A DNA stretch of 64,000 nt from CAVVFX01 sp963747535 (lineage in GTDB: Bacteria; Acidobacteriota; Terriglobia; Bryobacterales; Bryobacteraceae), in the NCBI GenBank assembly GCA_963747535.1, contig CAVVFX010000009.1:69649-133648 (forward strand), written 5' to 3'. Below the pieces are notes generated by a model that had not been told where the DNA came from, did no database searches, and saw only the letters and a program-made list of their open reading frames with translations. A program made the position numbers and the translations under genes. Numbering within the stretch: position 1 is the first letter of the stretch; each line of letters starts with the position of its first letter. Of the stretch, positions 27,408-35,826 are shown piece by piece.

Positions 27408-27490
27408 GTCAGTTATCGGTTTATCAGTGGTCAGGGAACCTTTGCGCCGAAGGCGCGCTCCTGCGGCTGACAACTGACGACTGACAACTG
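27408..27490. repeat. CAGTTGTCAG-type long hairpin, degenerate copy
   Basis: Left arm GTCGTCAGTTATCGGTTTATC and right arm with CTGACAACTGACGACTGACAAC can pair over most of their length. A smaller GCGCCGAAGGCGC stem lies between them. It separates the convergent DUF362 and 27496-28386 genes; the best copy of the family is at 34440-34508. Confidence 0.55.
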
Positions 27491-27495
27491 AAAAC

Positions 27496-28386
27496 TTACC
27501 GATCCAGGTCTACCACTGCATACGCGCCGATCTCCGGAAGCGAGAATTCGGTGAAACCGTCCAATGTGGTGAAATCGGTGATCTGTCCGGCGGCCGCGGG
27601 AGCATAGAGTTTCGCGTGGGCATAGGTTCCCCGGACACGCAGCCGGACTCCATCCAATCCGCGCCGGCCGTAGTTCAAAACGTGAATCCGCGCTTGAGAA
27701 TTATCGCCTACCAGACGGCAGAGCACGACTTCGGACCCATAGACCCGCAGACTGCGCTGGTCATCCGTAATTTGCTCGCGAATCTTGGCCGCGAACAGTT
27801 GCGGGTTATCCTCGTTGGTTTTGACATTCAGTCTGAGATGCGGATCGGGGGCTCGCACGATCTTGTAGAGCAGGTTGCGGCGCGACAGGAGATTGAGGAT
27901 CTCGGCCGCGTCATCCGAGCCATCGTCGATGAAACCGAAATCGGCGATGTCCGGCAGTTTCTTTTCGGGCAGTGTACGGAGGAACTGAAACATTTTGCCA
28001 ACCTCGTTCAGATCGGCTGGATCGATCTTGAGTATGGCGTTGGCGCCGAATGCGAAGGCTTCGGCGGCGGCGAGGGCGCCCGCTCCCGCGCCCGGTTCAT
28101 AGTAGAATTCGCCATCGGGTTTACGGCGAATTCGCCAGCCGTTGGCGTCCACCCAGGGAGCGGTTGTGGCCGAGGCGACCGTGACCTTACGATCGATGCC
28201 GGGAGAGGACAATTCGATGCGGCTGTGCAACTCCGCGTCCGTCAACGGCGCGACGCTGAAGCCTGCCTGGGTCCAGGAAGCGACCTGTGCGGGGGGAGCG
28301 CAAAACTGCTCGATTCCCGCGCGGCGCAAGGCGGCGGCAGTGTCCGGCGCGCCGGTCCAGAAGAGACCCGGTAACAAGGCCAACAT
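27496..28386 (-). CDS. Secreted protein of unknown function
   Basis: A protein of about 296 residues with an N-terminal signal-like segment (MLALLPGLFWTGAPDTAAA). It contains FCAPPAQVASWTQAGFSV, APWVDANGWRIRRKPDGEFYYEPGAG and a C-terminal beta-rich domain (GVRLRVRGTYAHAKLYAPAA) that resembles the accessory beta-sandwich of glycoside hydrolases. The gene reads like a trimmed sugar-active protein (GADNAILKIDPADLNEVG region could be a TIM-barrel remnant), but no family was assigned. It is divergent from the Gfo/Idh/MocA gene at 28460. Confidence 0.65.
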   Translation of the reverse strand: MLALLPGLFWTGAPDTAAALRRAGIEQFCAPPAQVASWTQAGFSVAPLTDAELHSRIELSSPGIDRKVTVASATTAPWVDANGWRIRRKPDGEFYYEPGAGAGALAAAEAFAFGANAILKIDPADLNEVGKMFQFLRTLPEKKLPDIADFGFIDDGSDDAAEILNLLSRRNLLYKIVRAPDPHLRLNVKTNEDNPQLFAAKIREQITDDQRSLRVYGSEVVLCRLVGDNSQARIHVLNYGRRGLDGVRLRVRGTYAHAKLYAPAAAGQITDFTTLDGFTEFSLPEIGAYAVVDLDR

Positions 28387-28413
28387 GCAAATCATATGTG
28401 AGCGTTTTTGCCC

Positions 28414-28443
28414 CCTTGGAGTAGTCTACCTTGGAGTAGTCTA
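28414..28443. promoter_or_regulatory. Exact 15-base tandem duplication in front of the Gfo/Idh/MocA gene
   Basis: The unit CCTTGGAGTAGTCTA occurs twice in a row (28414-28428 and 28429-28443), immediately followed by the GAGGAG ribosome site and the ATG at 28460. It lies in the 73-base divergent promoter region and could be a repeated operator or a polymerase-slippage tract. Confidence 0.5.
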
Positions 28444-28459
28444 GTAGAGGAGCAAAACC

Positions 28460-29821
28460 ATGGCTACCGACAATTCCGAAATCACCCGGCGGAGCAGTAT
28501 CGCCGCACTTGGGGGCATTGCCCTGCTCGCCCAACCGAAGAGGGTACTGGGCGCTCAATCGCGAGTCCGCGTGGCCCTGTGCGGCGTTCGCGGCCGCGGC
28601 ATGGATCATCTGCGCAACTACTCCAAAATCGACAATTGCGAGATTGCGGCGGTTTGCGATATCGATGAAAGCGTCTCCGCGAAGTGCCTTGCGGCGATGG
28701 AAAGAATGGGCCTCGCCAAACCGAAGACTTATGTCGACGTCCGGAAACTTCTGGAAGACAAAAGCATTGACGCAGTATCCATCGCGACGCCCAATCACTG
28801 GCACGCGCTCATCGCCATCTGGGCTTGCCAGGCCGGCAAAGATGTCTACGTCGAGAAGCCCTGCACCCACAATCTGTGGGAGGGGCGCCAGTTGATAACG
28901 GCGGCGAAAAAGTACAACCGGATCGTCCAGCACGGTACTCAGATTCGTTCGAACCCGGTGATTCGCGAGGCCATCCAGAAGGTCCATGACGGCTATCTGG
29001 GCGAGGTGTACATGGCGCGCGGCTTATGTTTCAAATGGCGCGACACGATCGGGCATGCGGCCGTCGAACCGGTACCGGCCGGCGTGGACTATGACATCTG
29101 GACCGGCCCGGCGCCGGTGCATCCGTTCACGCGCAATCGTTTTCACTACAACTGGCACTGGAACTATACGTACGGCAACGGGGACCTGGGAAATCAGGGC
29201 GTGCATCAACTCGATATGGCGCGCTGGGGCCTGGGCGCGGGATTCCCCAATAAAATTTCCGCGATCGGCGGCCATTTCATGTTTGACGACGATCAGGAGA
29301 CGCCTAACGACCTGGTCTGCGCCTTCGAGTTCAATCTGCCCAACGGCAAACATCGGCTGATCAGTTTCGAGGTGCGGCATTGGATGACCAATCACGAGGC
29401 GGGACTCGGCACACCGGAAATGGACGCGCGCACCGGGAACAGCAATTCGGTGGGCAATATCTTCTACGGGTCGAAGGGCTTCCTGTCCACCGCCGACGAA
29501 GATACCGGCACTTATAAAGCCTGGCTGGGGCGCCCGCAGGAACCGCAGCCTAGCGTCCACGATGGCGACCAGACGAGGCATTTCAGGAACTTCATCGACT
29601 GCGTGATCAGCCGGAAGCAGGAAGATCTCAACGCGCCCATTGAAGAGGGTCACATCTCGGCGGGAATGATGCACCTGGCGAACACTTCGTACCGTCTGGG
29701 ACGCACCATTCACTTCGACCCGGAGACGCAGCAGGCGATTGGAGATGCGGAAGCGAATGCGCTGTTGCGGGATGGTCCGCGGGGGTACCGGAAACCGTTC
29801 GCGATTCCCGAGAAGGTTTAG
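28460..29821 (+). CDS. Gfo/Idh/MocA family oxidoreductase, Tat-exported type
   Basis: A 453-residue protein with an N-terminal ITRRSSIAALGGIALLA twin-arginine signal. The Rossmann domain has VALCGVRGRGMDHLRNY and DIDESV; the EKP motif (VEKPCTHNLWEG) is intact, and the C-terminal alpha/beta domain has NWHWNYTYGNGDLGNQGVHQLDMARW. This is the Tat-exported branch abundant in Planctomycetes and Acidobacteria, thought to oxidise or rearrange sugars. The substrate is unknown. A GAGGAG site lies 7 bases before the ATG. Confidence 0.88.
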   Translation: MATDNSEITRRSSIAALGGIALLAQPKRVLGAQSRVRVALCGVRGRGMDHLRNYSKIDNCEIAAVCDIDESVSAKCLAAMERMGLAKPKTYVDVRKLLEDKSIDAVSIATPNHWHALIAIWACQAGKDVYVEKPCTHNLWEGRQLITAAKKYNRIVQHGTQIRSNPVIREAIQKVHDGYLGEVYMARGLCFKWRDTIGHAAVEPVPAGVDYDIWTGPAPVHPFTRNRFHYNWHWNYTYGNGDLGNQGVHQLDMARWGLGAGFPNKISAIGGHFMFDDDQETPNDLVCAFEFNLPNGKHRLISFEVRHWMTNHEAGLGTPEMDARTGNSNSVGNIFYGSKGFLSTADEDTGTYKAWLGRPQEPQPSVHDGDQTRHFRNFIDCVISRKQEDLNAPIEEGHISAGMMHLANTSYRLGRTIHFDPETQQAIGDAEANALLRDGPRGYRKPFAIPEKV

Positions 29822-29884
29822 GGAACAGCCTCAGGCAAAAATCGGGTTGCCTCTTTTCCGCCCTCCTGCTACAGTGCAGAAGTA

Positions 29885-30385
29885 ATGGCATCGCGCAGCG
29901 TTAACAAAGTCATCCTGATAGGGCATCTCGGCCGTGACGCCGAAACCAAGTTCACTCCGGGGGGGACGTCTGTCACGAAGTTCTCCGTAGCGACCAACCG
30001 GCGCTGGAAGGATAAGCAGTCCGGTGAGTGGAAGGACGAAACCAACTGGACCAACGTGACGCTATGGCAAGGCGAGAATGTCGCGCCTTACCTGCTCAAG
30101 GGTACGCAGCTTTACGTCGAAGGACGCATTCAAACCCGCAGCTACGAGGACAAGGACGGCAAGAAGGTGTGGACCACTGATGTGGTTGCCGAGGACGTCG
30201 TCCTGCTCGGTGGACGGGGCGGTGCTGGTGGTGGCGGTGGAGGAGATCAGGCGTCGAGCGGCGAATATTCTCCCGGCCCGGTCTCCATGCCCAGGAGCGC
30301 GCGTCCTCCCGCGGCTCAACCCGCTGCGCAGCCGGCGCATGACGACTTTGGACAGGGCGTAACGGAGGACGACGTACCGTTCTGA
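29885..30385 (+). CDS. ssb: Single-stranded DNA-binding protein
   Basis: A 166-residue protein with the OB fold of bacterial SSB: SVNKVILIGHLGRDAETKF, TSVTKFSVATNRRW, TNWTNVTLWQGENVAPYLLKG and VYVEGRIQTRSYEDKDGKKVW. The linker (about 112-155) is Gly/Ala/Pro-rich and the acidic tip is TEDDVPF, the standard docking site for replication and repair partners. Normal length. It stands directly before MITE-like element D2 and the small gene at 30614, which ends with the same kind of tip. Confidence 0.96.
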   Translation: MASRSVNKVILIGHLGRDAETKFTPGGTSVTKFSVATNRRWKDKQSGEWKDETNWTNVTLWQGENVAPYLLKGTQLYVEGRIQTRSYEDKDGKKVWTTDVVAEDVVLLGGRGGAGGGGGGDQASSGEYSPGPVSMPRSARPPAAQPAAQPAHDDFGQGVTEDDVPF

Positions 30386-30575
30386 CGCAGACCAAAGGCC
30401 TACTTGACAAGGCTTGCAAAAAGTTGATTTTCGTTGTACTACTAATAGTCTGAACCTTCGCGGGTCGCGAAGAATTGTGGAGTAGGCCCTTGGTCTGCCC
30501 CGGCTGCGGAGCAGCCGTTTTTGCGGCTTGCCGCGTTACGGAGTAGGCGTTTCGCCTGCTCCCGCACGCTGGCTT
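30386..30575 (+). mobile_element. MITE-like element, family D, copy 2
   Basis: Directly after the ssb stop codon. It shares with 35827-36055 the AAGGCTTGCAAA box, TTCGCGGGTCGCGAAGAATTG, GGAGTAGGCCCTTGG, CCCCGGCTGCGGAGCAGCCG and CGGCTTGCCGCGTTACGGAG. The distal terminal repeat is not clear, so it may be truncated. No coding potential. Confidence 0.65.
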
Positions 30576-30613
30576 CATAGGATACGGGCTCCGTTTCCAC
30601 TTCCATTTTGGTT

Positions 30614-31039
30614 ATGGGCCATAGGCCACAGAGGCATAGCTGGGCAGACGCGAAGAAACTCTGCCGGCTGAATCAGAACGACATAATGATGGCGAAGAGT
30701 CTTGGCTTCCGGCCAGACGTGCTGGTTCGGGCCAGGCCCGATCCCAGGCAGAAGTGGAAGCTCGCGGTGAAAGACTGGATTCGCGAACTTCACTTTGAGC
30801 GCTTCGGCAACGTTCTGGGGGAGGAGGCGCTGCCGGTCGCGCAGCCCACAACCCCCCAAGAGGACGCGGAAACGGCGCGGCTATTTGGGGAACAACTCTA
30901 CTGGGAGGAATATCATGAGCGAAATGCGGATTGCTCTCCCGGGGAGCGTCGCACCGGCAAACCAGACAGGGCGGCCACGAGAGTGGTCGCGGATCGCGTC
31001 TCAATCGATCCAATTACGGACGACGACGTACCCTTTTAG
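30614..31039 (+). CDS. Small protein with an SSB-like C-terminal acidic tip
   Basis: A 141-residue basic protein. The N-terminal half (HSWADAKKLCRLNQNDIMMA, KSLGFRPDVLVRARPDPRQK, WKLAVKDWIRELHFERFG) matches a small family seen in acidobacteria and other soil bacteria that has no known function. The C-terminus is SIDPITDDDVPF, which reproduces the terminal motif of SSB (DDVPF). Because ssb is the previous gene, 229 bases upstream on the same strand, a role in binding SSB partners is suggested but unproven. ATG at 30614 is used; a TTG two codons earlier is also in frame. Confidence 0.72.
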   Translation: MGHRPQRHSWADAKKLCRLNQNDIMMAKSLGFRPDVLVRARPDPRQKWKLAVKDWIRELHFERFGNVLGEEALPVAQPTTPQEDAETARLFGEQLYWEEYHERNADCSPGERRTGKPDRAATRVVADRVSIDPITDDDVPF

Positions 31040-31085
31040 TGGTGTCGTTACTTACCGCTCCCCAATGGTCGCGGCTCAGCAACGG

Positions 31086-31871
31086 TTACAGCTGTTCATC
31101 TGTAAACCGATACCCCACATAGCTATCGGTGAGGATATACGTCGGTTCTGCCGCGTCATCTTCCAACTTCTTCCGCAACTGGCGAACGAACGTCCTGAGA
31201 TACTCCACTTGATTGATGCACTCGGCTCCCCAAACGGTGGCCAGCAGTTTGGCGTGGGTGATTGGCCTCCCGGTATGCGCCATGAGGCAATGCAGCAGGT
31301 CGAATTCTTTTGGCGTGAGATGCACTGGCCTCTTGGACTTGTAAACCACCCGCCGGGAAGGATGCAGCTCAATCTCTCCAATCCTTATGGCCGCGTCCGC
31401 CTCGCCATGTGGCGTCTTCACGCGCCGGACCGCGGCTCGCACGCGAGCGGTCAGTTCACGCATCTGAAATGGCTTCGTAATGTAGTCATCGGCTCCGGAA
31501 TCGAGCGCCACTACTTTCTCGTCTTCCGCGTCAGTGACCGTCAGGATCAGAATCGCCACCCGTGGAAACTGACGGCGCAACTCACGGCAGATTTCGATAC
31601 CACTTTTTCCGGGCATTCGCAAATCCAGCAGGACGACGTCAAAGCGTACCACCGGAGCCATCGCCAGCCCCTCTTCACCGGTCGCTGCCTCGCTAACATC
31701 GAAACCGGCGGCGTAAAGCGTCGTGTGCAGGACGCGGCGCAGGGAATAATCGTCGTCAACGATCAGCACGCGCCCAGCGCGTTTCTCGGGCGTCTGGTCC
31801 AGCGCGCCCGACAAATCGATTTTCGGTTTACCTGGAGAGCTGAAGCACTCTGTCGCTAGCCACGCACTCAT
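31086..31871 (-). CDS. OmpR/KdpE-type response regulator without adjacent kinase
   Basis: A 261-residue protein. A 34-residue N-terminal extension precedes the receiver, which has RVLIVDDDYSLRR (acidic pair), VVLLDLRMPGKSGIE (phospho-acceptor Asp), LILTVTDAEDEK and DDYITKPFQMREL (invariant Lys). The winged-helix domain follows with HLTPKEFDLLHCLMAHTG and VEYLRTFVRQLRKKLEDD, YVGYRF at the end; this is closest to KdpE. The start is ATG at 31871, backed by AAGGAGG 7 bases upstream; 33 bases of upstream in-frame codons are not needed. No sensor kinase is nearby, so it is an orphan here. Confidence 0.9.
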   Translation of the reverse strand: MSAWLATECFSSPGKPKIDLSGALDQTPEKRAGRVLIVDDDYSLRRVLHTTLYAAGFDVSEAATGEEGLAMAPVVRFDVVLLDLRMPGKSGIEICRELRRQFPRVAILILTVTDAEDEKVVALDSGADDYITKPFQMRELTARVRAAVRRVKTPHGEADAAIRIGEIELHPSRRVVYKSKRPVHLTPKEFDLLHCLMAHTGRPITHAKLLATVWGAECINQVEYLRTFVRQLRKKLEDDAAEPTYILTDSYVGYRFTDEQL

Positions 31872-32425
31872 CGCTGTCCTCCTTAACCCGGCTGTCAGGC
31901 TCATCCCTTCCTACCTTGTTGCGCCTCCGCCAGGTTCTTATGAGCTTATGGGAAATGTTATGAGGAATGCATAAGTTATCCATCAGCTAACAATGGATAT
32001 TAGCCTTATGAAAATTTTTTATTGTCCTCGCGCCGGCGTGGAGCCGCTCAACGGTCTCATCTCCTGACGGCAAATGAAATCCAGCGTATCCATTGGCTTG
32101 TCGCGTATGAGCCCGGACCGCAAGGCTCGATTGTTTCCATAAGGATCTCTAAGGATCGTTGCCGGCCCCCGTTTCTCGTCATGTCTTATTCCATGAGTAT
32201 CGGTTCCGAGAGTTATAAGGAGGTCATAACTTATAAATAAACTTCGATCGGCCTGCAGCAATACGTTTGTTTCCAACAGACCAGCAATCTCTTGCTCTCC
32301 GTGGAGTTTTGGGCTGCGGAACTCCCGGCCCCGCTCCAACGCCCCAACCCTGGACAGCATCGCCCGCGGTCGCCCCCTTGCGTTTTGAATTACAAAACGA
32401 TCTAATAGTCCGGGGGCACAAGTCC
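31872..32425. other. AT-richer gene-free region with a palindrome and an isolated strong ribosome-binding-like site
   Basis: This 554-base divergent region has no convincing gene. Around 31940-32020 it is unusually AT-rich (TTATGAGGAATGCATAAG, GAAAATTTTTTATTG), probably holding promoters. At 32211-32231 AGTTAT and ATAACT form an inverted repeat that encloses a perfect AAGGAGGT (32217-32224), yet no reading frame starts just after it. It may be an operator or a lost leader peptide. Confidence 0.45.
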
Positions 32426-33559
32426 ATGTTAAAGACTTCGAATCATAGCCGCTACGTCGTCAAATCCATCCTGCATGCCTCACGCGTGCTCGAATCCTTC
32501 CAGGCGCCGGGTGACGTCCTTCGATTGCGCGATATTGTCGGACGCACCGGTTACAACAAGGGCATGTGCTTCCGGCTTTTGTACACGCTCCACCAGTGCG
32601 GATTCCTGGACAAGGTCGGTGAGAATCATTACCGGCTCGCTTCCGAGGTGCGCCGCCGGCGCCTTTACCGCATCGGCTATGCCGCGCAGGGCCAGCACGC
32701 GTCCTTCGACCGCGAGGTTCGCGACGGATTGGCGCGCGCCGCCGAGCGCGAGCATGTGGAACTTCTCACCGTCGACAACCGCTATCAACCCAAGATCGCG
32801 CTGCGCAACGCCGACTACCTGATTAAGGAGCAGGTCGACCTGGTTATCGAATTCCAGACCGACGAGATGATCGCACCGGCGATTGCGACCAAGTACATGG
32901 AAGCCAACGTCCCTTTCATCGCCATCGACATTCCGCACCCCGGGGCGATTTATTTCGGCGCCAACAACTATCAGGCCGGATTGATCGGCGGCCACTTTCT
33001 CGGCCGCTGGGCCAAGCGGACCTGGGACGGCGTGGCCGATGAGATCCTGCTGATTGAACTGCAGCGCGCTGGATCTCTGCCCCAGGCGCGCATTCGCGGC
33101 CTGCTGAGTGGCATCGGCGAAGTCATTCGAATTCCCGAGAGCTGCAAGATTGTTTCACTCGATGGCGACGGCCAGTTTCAGACTTCGCTCGAGCGCGTTC
33201 GTAGACATCTGCGCCAATCGCAGGCCAAGCGTGTACTCGTCGGCGCGGCCAACGATTCCAGTGCCCTCGGTGCACTGCGCGCGTTCGAAGAAGCCGGCCG
33301 ATCCAACGATTGTGCGGTGGTTGGACAGAATGGCGAGCCCGAAGCCCGCGCGGAATTGCGCACCGGCCGGTCGCGGCTGATTGCGTCAGTCGGCTACTTC
33401 CCGGAGAAGTATGGCGATGGGCTGATCCGCCTCGCATTCGACATTCTGGCCCGCAAAGCAGTGGCGCCCGCGGTGTTCACCAATCACCAGATCATCACCC
33501 CCGACAACGTGGACCACTACTATCCCAACGACAGCCTGATGTCCGCCGCGCACCCCTGA
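32426..33559 (+). CDS. Transcriptional regulator: IclR-type HTH fused to a periplasmic-binding (LacI-like) domain
   Basis: A 377-residue protein. Residues about 1-75 form an IclR-type winged helix (VVKSILHASRVLESFQAPGD, LRDIVGRTGYNKGMCFRLLY, TLHQCGFLDKV). The remainder is a type I periplasmic-binding/LacI effector fold (YRIGYAAQGQHASFDREVRDG, GANNYQAGLIGGHFLGRW, VLVGAANDSSALGALRAFEE, VGYFPEKYGDGLIRLAFDIL). IclR proteins usually carry a GAF-like effector domain instead, so this is a swapped architecture; sugars are the expected ligand. ATG at 32426 has GGGGG about 9 bases before it. Confidence 0.85.
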   Translation: MLKTSNHSRYVVKSILHASRVLESFQAPGDVLRLRDIVGRTGYNKGMCFRLLYTLHQCGFLDKVGENHYRLASEVRRRRLYRIGYAAQGQHASFDREVRDGLARAAEREHVELLTVDNRYQPKIALRNADYLIKEQVDLVIEFQTDEMIAPAIATKYMEANVPFIAIDIPHPGAIYFGANNYQAGLIGGHFLGRWAKRTWDGVADEILLIELQRAGSLPQARIRGLLSGIGEVIRIPESCKIVSLDGDGQFQTSLERVRRHLRQSQAKRVLVGAANDSSALGALRAFEEAGRSNDCAVVGQNGEPEARAELRTGRSRLIASVGYFPEKYGDGLIRLAFDILARKAVAPAVFTNHQIITPDNVDHYYPNDSLMSAAHP

Positions 33560-33644
33560 ATCGCGCGACGCGTTGAGCTGAGATTGCATAAGGCGCGACG
33601 CTGGGACCATAATGTACCATGCTCGTCACCCGAGGAAATTTTTC

Positions 33645-34433
33645 GTGAGTATTCGCAGGAGCGCGGCCGGCTTGTTCGTTCTCTTCGCCACAGGATTGAT
33701 GGCGGCGGATAATCCCTTCGCGGGCACCTGGAAGCTCGACATGTCGAAGAGCGACTTAAGCGGCGAGACCATAAAGTTCCAGAAGGCCAAACCAAACCTG
33801 ATCCGCTTCACCGGCGGAGGCGAGTCGTACACCTTTACCACCGATGGAAAGCCGCATCCGGGATTGTTTGGCCGAATCGTCTCCGTTAAACAGATCGATG
33901 TGCACACCTGGGAGAGAACCACCGAGTTCAACGGTAAGGTTCTAAGTCAAACCACCCTGGCGGTCTCGCCGGAGGGCAATACTTTGACCGAAACCGCGAA
34001 GGGCACCCGGCCCGACGGGAGCTCTTTTGAGGAGATTGAAGTATACGAGCGCGTGGACGAGGGGTCCGGGCTCCTGGGACTGATGCTGGGCGCCTGGAAG
34101 AGCAAGTCGGTGAAGGAAAACTCGTCCACGTTCCTCGAATTTGCCGACAACGGCGCCGATGGGATTGCATTCATTCTCAAGCAGATCAAGGGAGAGTGCC
34201 GGTTGAAGTTCGATGGCAGGGATTACCCGGCTATGGGGCCCACCGTCCCCGCGGGTCTTACCCTGGCAGCGAAGAAGACCGGTGACCGCTCCTTTGAGAT
34301 GACGGAAAAGATCAAAGGCAAGCCGATCTACAAAGGCGCGTACACGGTATCCGACGACGGAAAAACGCTTACCGCAACAGGCAGTCCTGTGGGTGTAAGC
34401 GAACCGACCAAAGCCGTCTACGACCGCCAGTAG
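33645..34433 (+). CDS. Secreted protein of unknown function with two lipocalin-like halves
   Basis: A 262-residue protein with signal peptide RRSAAGLFVLFATGLMAADN. The mature protein has two similar beta-rich halves, each starting with a short helix and the pattern G-T-W-K-L-D-x-S-K-S then KP-type strands (NPFAGTWKLDMSKSDLSG near the start, LMLGAWKSKSVKENS in the middle). Such proteins recur in acidobacteria without known role. GTG at 33645 is the likely start: AGGA lies 8 bases upstream, whereas the ATG at 33612 would precede it. It stands between the regulator and the hairpin at 34440. Confidence 0.65.
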   Translation: MSIRRSAAGLFVLFATGLMAADNPFAGTWKLDMSKSDLSGETIKFQKAKPNLIRFTGGGESYTFTTDGKPHPGLFGRIVSVKQIDVHTWERTTEFNGKVLSQTTLAVSPEGNTLTETAKGTRPDGSSFEEIEVYERVDEGSGLLGLMLGAWKSKSVKENSSTFLEFADNGADGIAFILKQIKGECRLKFDGRDYPAMGPTVPAGLTLAAKKTGDRSFEMTEKIKGKPIYKGAYTVSDDGKTLTATGSPVGVSEPTKAVYDRQ

Positions 34434-34439
34434 AAAACA

Positions 34440-34508
34440 GTTGTCAGTCTTCAGTCTTCAGTTGTCAGTGGTCTGCTGGCTGACAACTGATAACTGATAA
34501 CTGACAAC
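34440..34508. repeat. Near-perfect long hairpin of the CAGTTGTCAG type
   Basis: The left arm at 34440-34468 and the right arm at 34480-34508 are each 29 bases and pair with about four mismatches around an 11-base loop. The core unit GTTGTCAG is repeated inside each arm. It begins 7 bases after the stop of the secreted protein and ends 19 bases before metY, so it lies inside the transcribed region or acts as its terminator. Confidence 0.75.
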
Positions 34509-34527
34509 TTCATATACAGTATTAGAG

Positions 34528-35820
34528 ATGCCAAAATCACAGAGGAACTTTGGATTCAACACGCGCGCGCTCCACGCCGGCCACGTCCCGGACTCCGCAT
34601 CCAACGCCCGCGCAGTGCCCATTTACCAGACCACGTCCTACGTCTTCAACGATTCCGATCACGCAGCCGCGCTGTTCGGCCTGCAAACGTTCGGCAATAT
34701 CTATACGCGCATCATGAATCCAACGACCGCCGTGTTCGAGGAACGGATGGCTTCGCTCGAAGGAGGGGTCGCGGCGTTAGGGGTCGCGAGCGGTCAGGCT
34801 GCCCAGTTTCTGGCGCTGACCAGCCTGATGGGCGCAGGGGACGAAATCGTCTCCGCGAGCACCCTCTACGGCGGCACCGCCACCCAGCTTGACGTCAGCT
34901 TCCGCCGGCTCGGCATCAATACCACCTTCGTCGAATCGGACGATCCGGAAAACTTCCGTCGCGCGATCACGCCGAAAACCCGCTGCCTCTACGCGGAGAC
35001 GATTGCCAATCCGCGGATCAATGTCCTCGATATCCAGGCCGTCGCCGACATCGCGCACGAGGCCGGCATTCCGCTCGTCATCGATAATACCTTCGCCTCG
35101 CCGTGGCTTTGCCGGCCGATCGAACATGGCGCGGATATCGTAGTGCACTCGGCGACCAAATTCATCGGCGGGCACGGCACCTCTATCGGCGGCATCATTA
35201 TCGATGGCGGCAAGTTCCCCTGGAACAACGGCAAGTTCCCTTATCTTTCTGAGCCGAGCCCGGGATACCACGGGATGAAGTTCTGGGACACGTTCGGCAA
35301 CATCGCCTTTATCATTCGCGCCCGGGTGGAAGGACTGCGCGACATGGGACCTGCGCTCTCCCCGTTCAACTCGTTCCTCTTCATCCAGGGCATCGAAACG
35401 CTGCAGTTCCGCATGGAAGCGCACTCGCGCAATGCCCAGGCGGTAGCCGAGTACCTCGCTTCGCACTCGGCCGTCACCTGGGTAAACTACGCCGGACTTT
35501 CCTCCAGCAAGTATCACTCGCTGGCCAAAAAATATCTGCCCAACGGATGCGGCGCCGTGCTGACGTTCGGCATCAAAGGCGGTCTCGAAGCCGGCAAGAA
35601 GCTGATCGACTCGCTCGAATTGTTCTCCCACCTCGCCAATGTCGGCGACGCCAGGAGCCTGGTGATTCATCCTGCATCCACTACTCACCAGCAGCTATCC
35701 GATGACGAGCAACTGACCGCCGGCGTCACTAAGGATATGGTGCGGCTGTCCGTGGGGCTGGAAGATCTGAGCGATATCATCTGGGATCTGGACCAGGCGA
35801 TCGAGAAGTCGCAGCAATAG
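34528..35820 (+). CDS. metY: O-acetylhomoserine sulfhydrylase (aminocarboxypropyltransferase)
   Basis: A 430-residue PLP enzyme of the Cys/Met metabolism family. The start GFNTRALHAGHVPDSASNAR and PIYQTTSYVFNDSDHAAALF are typical of OAH sulfhydrylases. The PLP-binding Lys lies in VVHSATKFIGGHGTSIGG, and the long insert GGKFPWNNGKFPYLSEPSPGYHG separates this subgroup from cystathionine synthases. It makes homocysteine from O-acetylhomoserine and sulfide. No homoserine acetyltransferase gene is adjacent. Normal length. The hairpin at 34440-34508 lies in its leader. Confidence 0.94.
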   Translation: MPKSQRNFGFNTRALHAGHVPDSASNARAVPIYQTTSYVFNDSDHAAALFGLQTFGNIYTRIMNPTTAVFEERMASLEGGVAALGVASGQAAQFLALTSLMGAGDEIVSASTLYGGTATQLDVSFRRLGINTTFVESDDPENFRRAITPKTRCLYAETIANPRINVLDIQAVADIAHEAGIPLVIDNTFASPWLCRPIEHGADIVVHSATKFIGGHGTSIGGIIIDGGKFPWNNGKFPYLSEPSPGYHGMKFWDTFGNIAFIIRARVEGLRDMGPALSPFNSFLFIQGIETLQFRMEAHSRNAQAVAEYLASHSAVTWVNYAGLSSSKYHSLAKKYLPNGCGAVLTFGIKGGLEAGKKLIDSLELFSHLANVGDARSLVIHPASTTHQQLSDDEQLTAGVTKDMVRLSVGLEDLSDIIWDLDQAIEKSQQ

Positions 35821-35826
35821 CCTTAG

